From: JACKFE01 sp050248735
GTDB taxonomy: Bacteria > Nitrospirota > Nitrospiria > Nitrospirales > UBA8639
Assembly (NCBI GenBank): GCA_050248735.1
Contig: JBFWRU010000009.1
Coordinates: 119,856-183,855, forward strand
Length of the DNA: 64,000 nucleotides
Direction of reading: 5' to 3'
Made by a program: the position numbers and the translations under genes. A model generated the notes under the pieces. It saw nothing but the letters and a program-made list of their open reading frames with translations, did no database searches and was not told the DNA's origin. Below are positions 54,024 to 63,664 of the stretch, piece after piece. Position 1 is the stretch's first letter. Every line of letters begins with the position of its first letter.

Positions 54024-57000
54024 ATGAATCCAACTGCCCCCACCCACATTCACATTTCCGGAAGATCACCGGTTGGTCATCCCCTTACGATTATTACCGT
54101 CATGTTTTTGAGTGTCCTTCTCGGTATTGTGGCCTATACGATCTCGACCATACACAATGAAAAATCTCACGCGATTCTCATCGATATGGCGGGCCGCCAA
54201 CGGATGCTTCTCCAGCAGCATATCAACGAAGTTTTGCTGACGTCGCAGGGGATCCATGCTGACTACGGACGGACAAGGACATTGATCCTCTCGACGCTTC
54301 ATGCGCTTATGGATGGCGGACCGGTCGTGATTGATGCCCAACGGGGGCAGACCCAAACCATTGTTGCCGTTCCTACAGAGGGCATGTTGGTCAAATTGGC
54401 TGAGCAACGGAATGCTTTCGACAAGATCATCGCCGTGTCTGATGACTTCCTCCTGGTGGCACCTGATCATCCGGAGTTTTCCCGGAAGCTTCAAACCCTT
54501 GGGACCCTGAACTCCATGGTCATTAGGATGGCGGATGATGTCGTCAAGCAATTAAACGCGTATTCTGAATCCACTCTGGGAACCATGCTGAAGTGGGAAG
54601 TTTTCATCGCCGTTTGCGTGGGATTATTCGGCATCGTGGTGACCAGCCAAGGCGTCAGAACTGGTCGAAGGCTGGAAAATGAAATGGCGGAACGGAAACG
54701 TGTCGAATCCTCCTTGCGGAATAGTGAACTCTTCCTGCATTCCATCGTGGAAAACCTTCCTCATATGATTTTCGTGAAAGATGCCGTTAATCTCCGATTT
54801 CTCCTCTTCAATAAAGCCGGGGAAAATCTCCTTGGCTATCCACGGGAGGCCATGATCGGGAAGACGGATTATGACTTTTTCCACGAACCGGAAGCGGATT
54901 TCTATACCTCGAAGGATCAGGAAGTCTTGGCAGGGAAAATTCCCCTGGATATTCCAGAAGAGGTGATTTACACCAAGTCTCAGGGTATGAGATATCTCCA
55001 CACCAAAAAAATTCCGATCTTGGATGCCGAGGGGAATCCTCAATATCTTTTGGGAATCTCAGAAGATATTACTGAGCGGAAACAGGCCGATGAACTGGCC
55101 CGCAAGGACGAGAATAAATTTCGAGCCATTTATGAACAGGCCCCTTCCGGTATTGCAACCTTGGATTCACTCAGCGGGCAATTCACTCAAATCAATCAAA
55201 AGTATTGCGACATTACCGGGTATTCGCAGGAGGAAATGCTCAATCGAACGTTTAAGGTGCTCACGCATCCGGATGATCTTCAAGCGGATTTGGATCAGAT
55301 GCAGGAACTTCTGGCCGGCCGAATCAGTCATTTTCAAATGGAAAAACGGTATATCCGGAAAAACGGTGACGTCATTTGGGTGAATCTGACGTGCGTACCC
55401 TTGTGGCTGGAACCTACCGATATTCGTCAGCATATTGCGATGGTTGAAGATATTACCTACCGGAAGCGAGCGGAAAAATCTCTGCAAGAAAGCGAAGAAC
55501 GGTATCGGGCACTGTATGACGACAATCCCTCGATGTATTTCACGGTCGGGCAGAATGGTCAGGTGCGCTCTGTCAACAAATTTGGAGCCGAGGAACTCGG
55601 ATATTCAGTTGAGGAATTGATCGGCCGACCGGTCATCAATTTGTTTTTCGATGATGATCGGGACCAGGTTCTGCGACGGTTTGAACACTGCCTGCAAAAT
55701 CCGTTGGAGGTGTTTACCTGGGAGTTTCGTAAGGTGCGGAAGGATAAGAGTGTGTTGTGGGTGAAAGAATCGGCACGAGCGGTGCATAATAAAGAGGGAG
55801 AGATCGTTGTGCTGATCGTGTGTGAGGACATTTCTGAGCGTAAGGTGACGGAAAAAGCCTTGAAAGAATGGAAAGCGCTGACGGAAAGTATTCTGGGACA
55901 GTTGCCAAAGGGATTTGCGTACCGTTGTCTTAATGACAAGACATGGACCATCGTCTATGTGAGTGACGGGATTGAAGACGTGACAGGGGTTCCGGTCTCC
56001 GATTTTTTGAGCGGCAGGACCACCTATGATACGTTAATGGCTCCCGGTGAAAATGAGCGGGTCTGGCCAATTGTCCAAGATGCCTTGGCAAAACGCCTCC
56101 CCTATGAGAATGAACATCAGATCATTACCTGTGACGGTAAAAAGAAATGGATCCTGGCTCGTGGCCGATTTATATTCGATGAAACAGGAAGCCTGCTCTA
56201 TCTGGATGGGTTAAACGTGGATATTACCGAGCAGAAACACATCGAGGGTGAGCTGAGGACCAGCGAAGCACGGTTCCGGTCGTTGGTGGATCATGTGCCG
56301 TTCTGTATTTATGAAATTGGATTGGACGGGCGGGTGAGTTCGATGAACCGGGCCGGCCAGAAAATGATCGGGGCCCAGGATGAATCTCAGGTGCTCGGCC
56401 GTTCGTACTTACAATTAGTGGAAGGCGGTGATGGTAAGGGGTTGCTGGAACATTTTCTTCAGGCCGTCCAGGGTCAACCGGTGGACTTCGAATTCAAGGT
56501 GATCTCGCCTGAAGGGGTACATGTGTACTGGAAGAGTTTCATTCCCATTCAGGGAAGTGATGGCGAGGTACTCAAAGTAGTCGGAGTGACCGATGATATC
56601 ACTGAACGGCGGCAGGCGGAAGAACGATTGCGGGAAAGTGAGAGCAAACGAATCGAGGCTCTCAGCCAAAGCGATACTCTGAAATCAGCCTTGCTCTCAT
56701 CCGTGTCTCATGAGTTGCGAACTCCCCTCACTGCGATCAAAACTTCTGTGTCCAACCTGATGGACCATGCTTCGTATTCTGAAGAACCCATGCACCATGA
56801 ATTTCTCAATGGGATTGATCAGGAGATCAACTATATGTCCCAATTGGTGAACAATCTTCTCAACATGTCTCAAATTGAGGCGGGAACGCTGGTGCCCCAC
56901 CGGGAGTGGCATCCGCTGGAAGATCTGGTGGAAGGAGCGCTCCGCCGGACAGGACTGACCATAGAAACCCGGAACATTGAGATCCATTTTCCTGAGGAGG

Positions 57001-57392
57001 TCCCACCGGTTTTTGTCGACGCCGTGGAGATGCAGCAGGTCCTGATCAATTTGTTGGATAATGCCGTGAAGTATTCATTTCCGGATTCACGGATTGGAAT
57101 ACAGGTTCGCGTGTGCGATCAACTGATAGAAGTTGAGGTTGCCAATGAAGGTGAACCGATTCCGACACATGACTTGGAACGTATCTTTGAACGGTTTTAT
57201 CGTCATCAGTCACCTCGCGAACATCCGATCCGAGGCACGGGGCTGGGTTTGGCCATTTGTAAAGGAATCGTAGAAGCCCATGGAGGTCGGATTTGGGCCC
57301 AGTCGACCGGGACCGAGGTGAAGATAACCTTTACGGTGCCGCTCACAGAGTCCATGGCCAGTTTTACGCTTGAAGGGCTGCATAAAATCTAA
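54024..57392 (+). CDS. Membrane histidine kinase with PilJ-type sensor and five PAS domains
   Basis: About 1122 residues from ATG 54024, the more likely start because the first membrane helix then sits about 20 residues in. Layout: helix (about 20-42), a periplasmic sensor with MAGRQRMLLQQH (about 53), resembling the type-IV-pilus/NarX-type P-box domain, second helix (about 192-212), five PAS domains each ending near DITERK, HisKA with SVSHELRTPLTAI (phospho-His near 895) and a HATPase with GTGLGLAIC. HisKA/HATPase resemble the KdpD type. The response regulator gene follows 5 bp later. P-box similarity hints at nitrate/nitrite or a related small ligand, but this is inference. Confidence 0.9.
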   Translation: MNPTAPTHIHISGRSPVGHPLTIITVMFLSVLLGIVAYTISTIHNEKSHAILIDMAGRQRMLLQQHINEVLLTSQGIHADYGRTRTLILSTLHALMDGGPVVIDAQRGQTQTIVAVPTEGMLVKLAEQRNAFDKIIAVSDDFLLVAPDHPEFSRKLQTLGTLNSMVIRMADDVVKQLNAYSESTLGTMLKWEVFIAVCVGLFGIVVTSQGVRTGRRLENEMAERKRVESSLRNSELFLHSIVENLPHMIFVKDAVNLRFLLFNKAGENLLGYPREAMIGKTDYDFFHEPEADFYTSKDQEVLAGKIPLDIPEEVIYTKSQGMRYLHTKKIPILDAEGNPQYLLGISEDITERKQADELARKDENKFRAIYEQAPSGIATLDSLSGQFTQINQKYCDITGYSQEEMLNRTFKVLTHPDDLQADLDQMQELLAGRISHFQMEKRYIRKNGDVIWVNLTCVPLWLEPTDIRQHIAMVEDITYRKRAEKSLQESEERYRALYDDNPSMYFTVGQNGQVRSVNKFGAEELGYSVEELIGRPVINLFFDDDRDQVLRRFEHCLQNPLEVFTWEFRKVRKDKSVLWVKESARAVHNKEGEIVVLIVCEDISERKVTEKALKEWKALTESILGQLPKGFAYRCLNDKTWTIVYVSDGIEDVTGVPVSDFLSGRTTYDTLMAPGENERVWPIVQDALAKRLPYENEHQIITCDGKKKWILARGRFIFDETGSLLYLDGLNVDITEQKHIEGELRTSEARFRSLVDHVPFCIYEIGLDGRVSSMNRAGQKMIGAQDESQVLGRSYLQLVEGGDGKGLLEHFLQAVQGQPVDFEFKVISPEGVHVYWKSFIPIQGSDGEVLKVVGVTDDITERRQAEERLRESESKRIEALSQSDTLKSALLSSVSHELRTPLTAIKTSVSNLMDHASYSEEPMHHEFLNGIDQEINYMSQLVNNLLNMSQIEAGTLVPHREWHPLEDLVEGALRRTGLTIETRNIEIHFPEEVPPVFVDAVEMQQVLINLLDNAVKYSFPDSRIGIQVRVCDQLIEVEVANEGEPIPTHDLERIFERFYRHQSPREHPIRGTGLGLAICKGIVEAHGGRIWAQSTGTEVKITFTVPLTESMASFTLEGLHKI

Positions 57393-57397
57393 GGAGC

Positions 57398-58108
57398 ATG
57401 ATGAGTCAAGGCGCCAGAATATTGGTGGTGGATGACGAACCGCAAATCCGTCGCTCTCTACAGGTCAGCTTAGAAAAAAAACACTATGTGGTGATGACGG
57501 CGGCTTCCGGAGAAGAAGCCCTGGAGGCGATGGTTCATCGGCCCCCGGATGTGGTGATTGTGGATCTCATTCTGCCATCGATTGATGGAATCGAACTCAC
57601 CCGTCGTATTCGTGAACGATCTCCTGTCCCCATTATTGTCCTCTCAGCGATTGGGGATGAACGGAAAAAGGTCGAGGCCCTGGAGAGCGGAGCTGATGAT
57701 TACGTCACGAAACCATTTGGAATGGAAGAGTTGTCGGCCAGGGTCCGGTCAGCCTTGCGAAGATCGGTCATGTTGATCGGCACGGAACCCGTGTTCAAAA
57801 GCGGAGCCCTTTCCGTCAACTTTGAACGGCGGGTCGTTCAACTGGACGGCAGTCCTGTCAAACTCACCCCGACAGAGTACGATCTCCTAAAATATATGAT
57901 TCAGCAAACCGGAAAAGTTCTCACACACCGGACACTGCTGACGGCGATTTGGGGGGAGGCTTATGCCGATCAAGCCCAATATCTTCGAGTGTTCATTGGC
58001 CAACTCAGAAAAAAATTAGAACGGAATACGGCCCGCCCGCGATACATTCTGACTGATCCCGGCGTAGGTTATCGGTTTGCTCCTGATGTGCCGGAGGATA
58101 GTGCCTAG
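57398..58108 (+). CDS. OmpR/KdpE-type response regulator
   Basis: 236 residues. The receiver has RILVVDDEPQIRR, phospho-acceptor Asp in VVIVDLILP and Lys in DYVTKPFGMEEL; the C-terminal winged helix (LTPTEYDLLKYM to QLRKKLERN and YRFAP) binds DNA. AAGGAG lies just upstream of ATG 57398/57401. It is the cognate partner of the kinase 5 bp upstream. Similarity to KdpE is family-level only: no potassium transport genes are present. Confidence 0.92.
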   Translation: MMSQGARILVVDDEPQIRRSLQVSLEKKHYVVMTAASGEEALEAMVHRPPDVVIVDLILPSIDGIELTRRIRERSPVPIIVLSAIGDERKKVEALESGADDYVTKPFGMEELSARVRSALRRSVMLIGTEPVFKSGALSVNFERRVVQLDGSPVKLTPTEYDLLKYMIQQTGKVLTHRTLLTAIWGEAYADQAQYLRVFIGQLRKKLERNTARPRYILTDPGVGYRFAPDVPEDSA

Positions 58109-58427
58109 GCGACCCTAAAAGGCGAAGATCTCCCCCTCCTCTTTCATTTCCAGAAAATTCTTATATGGCCACAACCCATAAGGAATGATGCCGTTCCTGA
58201 CGCGTGTTGCCTTCCACAAAAAAAGAAACATCACGATCCGTGGGAATCCGGTTCGATACTGAGCGCAATCTGTTTTGTTCAAGTCAAGATTCGCGGTCCG
58301 TTGGAATCTTTATGAACAATTTATAGGGGGTTCCGCGAATAAGAATAGTGCCTTTATGGCCCAAGCGAGTACCCTATCAATAGAGATAAAAGGGCATAAC
58401 TGTGTTTTTGTGAAACGGAGGTTGGAC
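58109..58427. other. Intergenic, 319 bp
   Basis: No gene. In-frame codons upstream of GTG 58428 could extend the next response regulator, but they do not encode typical receiver sequence. Confidence 0.4.
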
Positions 58428-58838
58428 GTGCCACCTTCCATATTGGTTGTTGACGATGACCAAGATATCTCCCTGATGTTGCAAGACCGTCTAACGCTTC
58501 TTGGTTTTCATGCTTCGACGGCAAGTCATGGAGCTGAGGGGATGGCCATGTTTGAAATCCTGGTATTCGATGGAATTCTGCTCGATATTCAGATGCCGGT
58601 TATGGATGGGTTAACCATGTTGGAAAAAGTGCGCGAACGATTTCCCAAAATGCCGGTTATTGTGATGACCGCAGAACTCAATAAGGAAAAAATTCTTCAG
58701 GCCATGGAACGAGGGGCGAATGACTATCTGCTAAAACCCATTGATCTCGACCTTTTTGCAAAGAAATGCCATGCCGTCTTTGGAGCAAGACCGGACGACG
58801 GCGACGGCTCGATCGGGAGGTCAGCTCAGCCATCCTGA
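58428..58838 (+). CDS. Single-domain response regulator (receiver only)
   Basis: 136 residues. SILVVDDDQDISLML, Asp in GILLDIQMPVMDGL and Lys in NDYLLKPIDLDLF make a full receiver with no output domain. GTG 58428 is chosen because ACGGAGG lies 6 bp upstream and the receiver begins at once; the longer alternative from 58275 is improbable. It likely passes phosphate or binds a partner; the nearby multi-PAS kinase is a candidate donor. Confidence 0.85.
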   Translation: MPPSILVVDDDQDISLMLQDRLTLLGFHASTASHGAEGMAMFEILVFDGILLDIQMPVMDGLTMLEKVRERFPKMPVIVMTAELNKEKILQAMERGANDYLLKPIDLDLFAKKCHAVFGARPDDGDGSIGRSAQPS

Positions 58839-58883
58839 TGGGCCCTTTGGAAAGGGGTCAAGAGGGAGTGGAAGGGATTGTGT

Positions 58884-59252
58884 ATGAAGCAGATTCTCTT
58901 AGTTGATGATTACGTAAGTGGGCGACAGGTGCTTCGGGAGAAACTGGAGATGCATGGCTATGTGTGTCAGGAAGTGGAGGATGGCGCTGAGGCACTTAAG
59001 GCCATTCAGGCGGAACACTTCGATCTGGTCATTACCGATAACCAAATGCCCGTCATGACCGGCCTGGAACTCCTTCAGTCTCTTGCCAAAAAACCCAAGA
59101 ACCGCCGGCTCCCGATTATTTTGCTCACCGGCAATTTAACGGAACCTTTGCAGAAGGCCGCCAGGATGGCCGGAGCCTCCGCGATTTTCAAAAAGCCCTA
59201 CAAAGACCAGGAGCTCCTCTCGGCAATCACCCGGATATTCGGAGAGGGTTAG
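58884..59252 (+). CDS. Single-domain response regulator (CheY-like)
   Basis: 122 residues. ILLVDDYVSGRQVL, phospho-Asp in LVITDNQMPVMTGLE and Lys in IFKKPYKDQEL. The Asp-Asp pair is kept as DD in VDDY. ATG 58884 follows GGAAGGG. No output domain. It is the third receiver in the cluster and may be co-transcribed with the one at 58428 (45-bp gap). Confidence 0.88.
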   Translation: MKQILLVDDYVSGRQVLREKLEMHGYVCQEVEDGAEALKAIQAEHFDLVITDNQMPVMTGLELLQSLAKKPKNRRLPIILLTGNLTEPLQKAARMAGASAIFKKPYKDQELLSAITRIFGEG

Positions 59253-59390
59253 AACGAGTTTCTTCTCGTCATGGCCTCGTGTGTGCGGCCGGCGGGAAGA
59301 AGCGAAAAATTTACGGCACAGGGCAGGATATCAATAGCCAGGTCAGAAGCGCCGGATTACCGGGCAGACCCGGTAACGTGGGGGATGGTC

Positions 59391-60377
59391 TTATACGGCA
59401 ATCTGCTCCGCGTCGGTGTCCTCATCCATCCGATTTCGATCCTGTTGTTTGAGCACCCAGGCGGGTACGGGACGAATATCCCAGATTATGCCGCAGAGCT
59501 GAAGCCCCTTCAGGAGATAGTACGTAATATCGATTTCCCACCATCGAAAGCCTTGACGGGTCGCGCTGGGATACCGGTGATGGTTATTGTGCCACCCTTC
59601 CCCCAACGTGAGGATCGCCAAGAAAAAATTGTTCCGGCTCTGATCTCCTGTCGCGTACCGTTGGCTGCCGAACCGATGGGATAACGAGTTGATCGTAAAG
59701 GTGCCGTGCCAGAGGGCCACGGTGGAAACCACGAATCCCCAAAACAGCATCTGCCACCCATTCGTTCCAAGCGCCGGATAGAAGTTGCCGAGCCATTCAC
59801 CAAAGAAAAACAGACTGACCGCCAATATCAGCGGAACCAGGGTATCGAATCGATCCAGAAACCGTAATTCCGGAAACCGGGAAAAATCCTTGATACGCTT
59901 CAGTTTCGTCGAAAGCTGACCATGGGTGAGAAACCATCCCATATGACTTCCCCATAAGCCGTGCTGGACAGGAGAGTGAACATCGGTGGGTTGGTCGGAA
60001 TGGGCATGATGCAGGCGGTGATTAGCCGCCCACCACAAGGGCCCTCGTTGGACCGCACTGGCTCCCATGAAGGCAAACACAAATTGCATCACTCTGGAGG
60101 TTCGAAACGTCCGATGTGAAAAGTAGCGATGATAAAATCCGGTAATGGCGAACATCCGCACGACATACAACATCACGGCCATTGTGACGGCCACCGGACT
60201 CCACCCAACCCAAAAGACGAAGACAAGGGCGACATGTAGGGCCAGAAAGGGAAAGGTGCGCACCACATCCACTTTGCGACTTTCCTTGTCCGAAGCCCAT
60301 CCAGGCTCTTCATAACTATCCACCCACCGTTTCATCAGTTTTAAGAAGCCGACTCCGCCCCGTCGATTTTCTGACAT
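59391..60377 (-). CDS. Delta-9-type fatty acid desaturase
   Basis: 328-residue membrane di-iron desaturase of the acyl-CoA (SCD/OLE1-like) type. Three His boxes are present: HRYFSHR (about 84), HRLHHAHSD (about 120) and HNNHH (about 263), with extra His in SLSHRFG. Four membrane segments surround them. ATG 60377 has GAAAGGA upstream and is preferred over the in-frame ATG at 60458. Likely introduces a cis double bond in membrane fatty acids; no electron donor gene is adjacent. Confidence 0.88.
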   Translation of the reverse strand: MSENRRGGVGFLKLMKRWVDSYEEPGWASDKESRKVDVVRTFPFLALHVALVFVFWVGWSPVAVTMAVMLYVVRMFAITGFYHRYFSHRTFRTSRVMQFVFAFMGASAVQRGPLWWAANHRLHHAHSDQPTDVHSPVQHGLWGSHMGWFLTHGQLSTKLKRIKDFSRFPELRFLDRFDTLVPLILAVSLFFFGEWLGNFYPALGTNGWQMLFWGFVVSTVALWHGTFTINSLSHRFGSQRYATGDQSRNNFFLAILTLGEGWHNNHHRYPSATRQGFRWWEIDITYYLLKGLQLCGIIWDIRPVPAWVLKQQDRNRMDEDTDAEQIAV

Positions 60378-60923
60378 CGTGTTACGATCCTTTCTCCTGC
60401 ATGGGGAATCCGAGCTATTGACAGCGCACACTGCAGTAAAATCCATCCGTGCGATCATTCAATGTCTGGCGATCCGGTTTTCTCTCTTTGGTCAATGGAG
60501 GGAATTTTGCAAACCCCGCACGATAAACCAGAGTAATCCCGTATTGCAAATAAAATTTCAATGGAAATCGAGGCTTCGCGAACCTGCCGGAAGGCATATA
60601 TTCTGCGTGCCCTGCTCGAAGAGGACCAAGGCGGATAAACCTTAAGAAGCCGGAGGAAAAAAACCTCATGGCCGCACGCAAGCTTTCATCGGATGATCGG
60701 CTCCCCGCCATCAACTTTCCATTGGTCGGCGGTGGCAACGTGACATGAGGACAACACCCAAAGAAGGGTAATCGGCAGTTGGTTTTTGAGAATCGAGGCC
60801 AGGATTGCCCGATCTGTAGGCAATACCTCACAAAACAGAAGATCGTAAAAAGTATATGTCTGTACATAGGAGCCGAAGTCCTCCCCGTCTCGTCCCTGAC
60901 ATAGGACAATTAACGGTGAATCT
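60378..60923. other. Intergenic, 546 bp
   Basis: No gene recognised. Short open frames on both strands lack ribosome sites or conserved features. The promoter of the desaturase gene should lie near 60380-60480 on the minus strand. Confidence 0.4.
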
Positions 60924-61541
60924 CTAGTTGCCTTCTTTCAGGCAACCTTCAATAAACTGAATCAATTCGGTCATGTCGCCGTCATCGGCCTTTTTCATGG
61001 CCCGGATATATCGTTCGCGAACCTGGTTCCCCTGGGGCATGAGATGGATTTGCGGCCACTGCGGAATGGCCTGGTGACGTGAATGCAAGAAAATATCGGT
61101 CATCAGCCTTGCATGCCGCTTGTTCCCATGGATAAACGGTCGAATAGAGGTCAGGCGGTGCTGAAGTCGTGCGGCCACCTCCACAACCGGCATGGTGGAA
61201 TTCGTCCCGTCCCAAATACCAAAATCCGCCGTTAACCGTTCAATCTGTTCACGAATCAAGGACGGCTCAACGCCAGGATTCCGTTTGTTCTGGCGATACT
61301 GCCCTCCCCATTTCCAAATGGTTCCGAACATATCCGCATGCACTTTGCGGATAAAATCATCCGTGAGCCATTCGGCTCCTTGCTTTTTCCTGCGTGCGCG
61401 AAACACATATTTGTCATACGCCCGGCTGATGGCTTCGGCCTCGGCGGCGTTGCGGTCAGCCCGTGTGGATAAATGGCGGAGGATAAGGCCTGAGATATCC
61501 CCTGCCGGTGTTGCGCCGAGGGGACTGGCATCATCGGTCAT
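60924..61541 (-). CDS. Mobile mystery protein B (Fic family), motif altered
   Basis: About 205 residues. The Fic fold is clear (WGGQYRQNKRNPGV, VAARLQHRLTSI, NKRHARLMTDIFL). In the Fic motif HPFxxGNGR the catalytic His is Arg and the second Gly is Lys: RPFIHGNKR, near residue 140. AMP-transfer activity would therefore be weak or absent, or the family uses another residue. The start at 61541 overlaps the upstream gene, as usual for MobMystA/MobMystB pairs. MobMystB proteins are spread by mobile elements; their job is unknown. Confidence 0.8.
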   Translation of the reverse strand: MTDDASPLGATPAGDISGLILRHLSTRADRNAAEAEAISRAYDKYVFRARRKKQGAEWLTDDFIRKVHADMFGTIWKWGGQYRQNKRNPGVEPSLIREQIERLTADFGIWDGTNSTMPVVEVAARLQHRLTSIRPFIHGNKRHARLMTDIFLHSRHQAIPQWPQIHLMPQGNQVRERYIRAMKKADDGDMTELIQFIEGCLKEGN

Positions 61542-62028
61542 GGTCAGGGCGCCACAACCGTTCTCGAGTATCACGTAGAATTTCCTCTGTTCGTTTTTCC
61601 AGAAGTTTCGCAAAGATCTCTTTGTCCGGTGCCTGTTCTTCGAGCGCCATGGTCCCCATGGTCTTTTTCAACCGTTGAAGGGCTATCGATTGGGCACGCC
61701 CTCGGAGGATATCTTCCAGGGGTTGTTGGAGCCGGGGTTCGAGGCTGAGGTGGCAGAAAAGACCTTCATAGATCCGCTGCAGGGTGCTGACGCGAGGGTC
61801 GGCTTTTCCTGATTCGATTGCCACCAGGTTGGCTTGCGTAATGTTGGCGCGTTTGGCGAGTTCTGCCTGTGTCATTCGAAGAGACGTACGCAACAAACGA
61901 ATCCAATCGCTGGGTTTGAAATGGTGGTCATCAGATGAGGGAGCAACCGTGAGTTTTGATAAAGCAATATCATCGACAATCGTCGTCTGATTCTTTTTCT
62001 TCACTGTATCATCATATACCGTAAACAA
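61531..62028 (-). CDS. Mobile mystery protein A (XRE-type regulator)
   Basis: 165 residues. A helix-turn-helix (MTQAELAKRANITQANLVAIESG, with VSTLQRI) sits at about residues 52-85, typical of MobMystA, preceded by the family's IRLLRTSLRMTQ. It overlaps the Fic-like gene by 11 bp. The AT-rich ACAATATT repeats at 62025-62100, immediately upstream, are a plausible operator for autoregulation. Confidence 0.82.
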   Translation of the reverse strand: MFTVYDDTVKKKNQTTIVDDIALSKLTVAPSSDDHHFKPSDWIRLLRTSLRMTQAELAKRANITQANLVAIESGKADPRVSTLQRIYEGLFCHLSLEPRLQQPLEDILRGRAQSIALQRLKKTMGTMALEEQAPDKEIFAKLLEKRTEEILRDTRERLWRPDHDR

Positions 62029-62100
62029 TATTAAATCAATAAATTACAATATTGTTAAGGACATAAGATAATAAATATTTAATATTGAATACAATATTAA
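62025..62100. promoter_or_regulatory. ACAATATT repeat cluster upstream of MobMystA gene
   Basis: ACAATATTAA at 62025-62034, the perfect palindrome ACAATATTGT at 62046-62055, and a further ACAATATTAA at 62091-62100, preceded by AATATTGAAT. Three copies of one 8-mer in 76 bp beside an XRE-type regulator suggest an operator and promoter. The first copy overlaps the start codon region. Confidence 0.5.
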
Positions 62101-62442
62101 TATGGAGGCATATCTATTTGAATTAATTGAATTTTCTAAAGCCGTCATGGCGAAAATGTCGCCTGCCGAGGGAGAAGGGGAATGAAATAAATGGTGTGCC
62201 CAGTGCCCTTTACCCGAATCAGCATCCCTTTCCTAGCGTTTCCCACATGGACCCTGAAACATTTTTCCGGCAGACCGTTGCAAGCTTCGACGTCTCCTGA
62301 ATTTAAGATCTAAAGTGTATGGCCGAAACATGAGTAAGTCCGGCCGTCTTGGCTTAGGAGTCTGAAGTTTGTATTCCCGTCAAACATGACCAAGTTCGCG
62401 GCATCATCTTATCAACCCCGCTTTCTTTATAAGGGCCTATCT
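62029..62442. other. Intergenic, 414 bp
   Basis: Contains the AT-rich repeat cluster on its left side. The rest shows no gene; the promoter of the DHH gene is expected before 62443. Confidence 0.45.
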
Positions 62443-63405
62443 ATGAAAACTGAGAAAACTGGAAAATTTCGATTAGTGACCCGCAGTGATTTTGACGGGC
62501 TGGTCTGTGCGGTACTACTGAAAAAAATGGGGATTATTGAGGACATCAAGTTTGTCCACCCGAAAGATATGCAGGACGGCAAGGTGGCCATCTCGGCCAA
62601 CGATATCACCACCAATCTTCCGTATGTGGAGGGAGTTCATCTCGCGTTTGATCATCATCTGAGTGAGACCATTCGGAATAAGGGCGAGCGGAACAATCAT
62701 ATCATCGATCCGACGGCCCCTTCTGCCTCGCGGGTAGTCTACCGGTATTATGGAGGGGAAAAAACCTTTCCTCCCGCATGGAATGAGATGATGGATGCGG
62801 TCGATAAAGCCGATTCGGCCCAATACAAAAGCAACGAAATTCTTAACCCCCGTGGCTGGGCCTTGATGAATTTCATCATGGATGCGCGTACCGGACTGGG
62901 GCGGTTCAAGGAATTTCGGATTTCCAATTACCAGTTGATGATGGAACTCATCGAAAAATGTATCAGCCTCAGTGTCGAGGAAATCATCGCCCTGCCGGAT
63001 GTGCAAGAGCGCGTGCAGCTCTTCCAGAACCACGCTGAATTGGGGAAAGCACAGATCCGGCGGTGCTCGACCGTCCATGAGAATCTGGTGGTATTGGATC
63101 TGCGCGATGAGGAAACAATTTATGCCGTCAACCGGTTTATGATTTATGCCCTGTATCCGGACTGCAACATGTCCATCCATGTGATGTGGGGGTTGAAAAA
63201 ACAAAACACCGTGTTCGCGATTGGAAGGTCGATCGTCAACCGGAGTTCAACCGTCAATATCGGTGAGCTTTGCCTCGAGCATGGTGGAGGCGGGCATCGG
63301 AATGCAGGCACCTGTCAGGTGGCCAATGAAGCGGCTGATGGCACGCTCAAAGAAATCATTGAGAAAATTCACATGCAAAGCCTGACTCCGGTCGGTAAGG
63401 CATAG
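62443..63405 (+). CDS. DHH-family phosphoesterase (exopolyphosphatase-like)
   Basis: About 320 residues. The DHH fold is recognisable by SDFDGLVCAVLL, FDHHLSE (metal motif, DHH) and the DHHA1-type GGGGHRNAGTC. ATG 62443 is preferred to ATG 62386 because the conserved part starts 10 residues later. Related proteins hydrolyse short polyphosphates or cyclic dinucleotides/nanoRNA; the exact substrate is not predictable. It is monocistronic. Confidence 0.85.
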   Translation: MKTEKTGKFRLVTRSDFDGLVCAVLLKKMGIIEDIKFVHPKDMQDGKVAISANDITTNLPYVEGVHLAFDHHLSETIRNKGERNNHIIDPTAPSASRVVYRYYGGEKTFPPAWNEMMDAVDKADSAQYKSNEILNPRGWALMNFIMDARTGLGRFKEFRISNYQLMMELIEKCISLSVEEIIALPDVQERVQLFQNHAELGKAQIRRCSTVHENLVVLDLRDEETIYAVNRFMIYALYPDCNMSIHVMWGLKKQNTVFAIGRSIVNRSSTVNIGELCLEHGGGGHRNAGTCQVANEAADGTLKEIIEKIHMQSLTPVGKA

Positions 63406-63664
63406 GATGCGCCGCACTGACAGGACGGAGATTTAGCCTGTGAGGGTGTAACACGCATCTCAATCCAGTCCATCTTTTGACGACCACGTTTCAACCATCC
63501 CTCATCTTCAGGAAAAGGGCTGCTGGAGGAAAATTCGCTCACCAGCCCTTTCTTCACGGCCGCTAAGCCATTGAAAGCATTCAGCCGTCGACGCTTCCAT
63601 GAGCACACCAAGGGCATTATTTCGCCATGAGCTGCTTGTGAAATAAACTTGGCTTTAGGTTTAT
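63406..63664. other. Intergenic, 259 bp, with hairpin
   Basis: No gene. Holds the inverted repeat at 63513-63550. An open frame on the minus strand overlaps the DHH gene's 3' end and the SnoaL relic and is judged spurious. Confidence 0.4.
63513..63550 (+). terminator. Possible terminator hairpin after DHH gene
   Basis: 9-base inverted repeat AAAGGGCTG (63513-63521) / CAGCCCTTT (63542-63550) with a 20-base loop, about 110 bp after the DHH stop. T/C-rich sequence follows, but no strict T run, so a terminator is only tentative. Confidence 0.35.
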
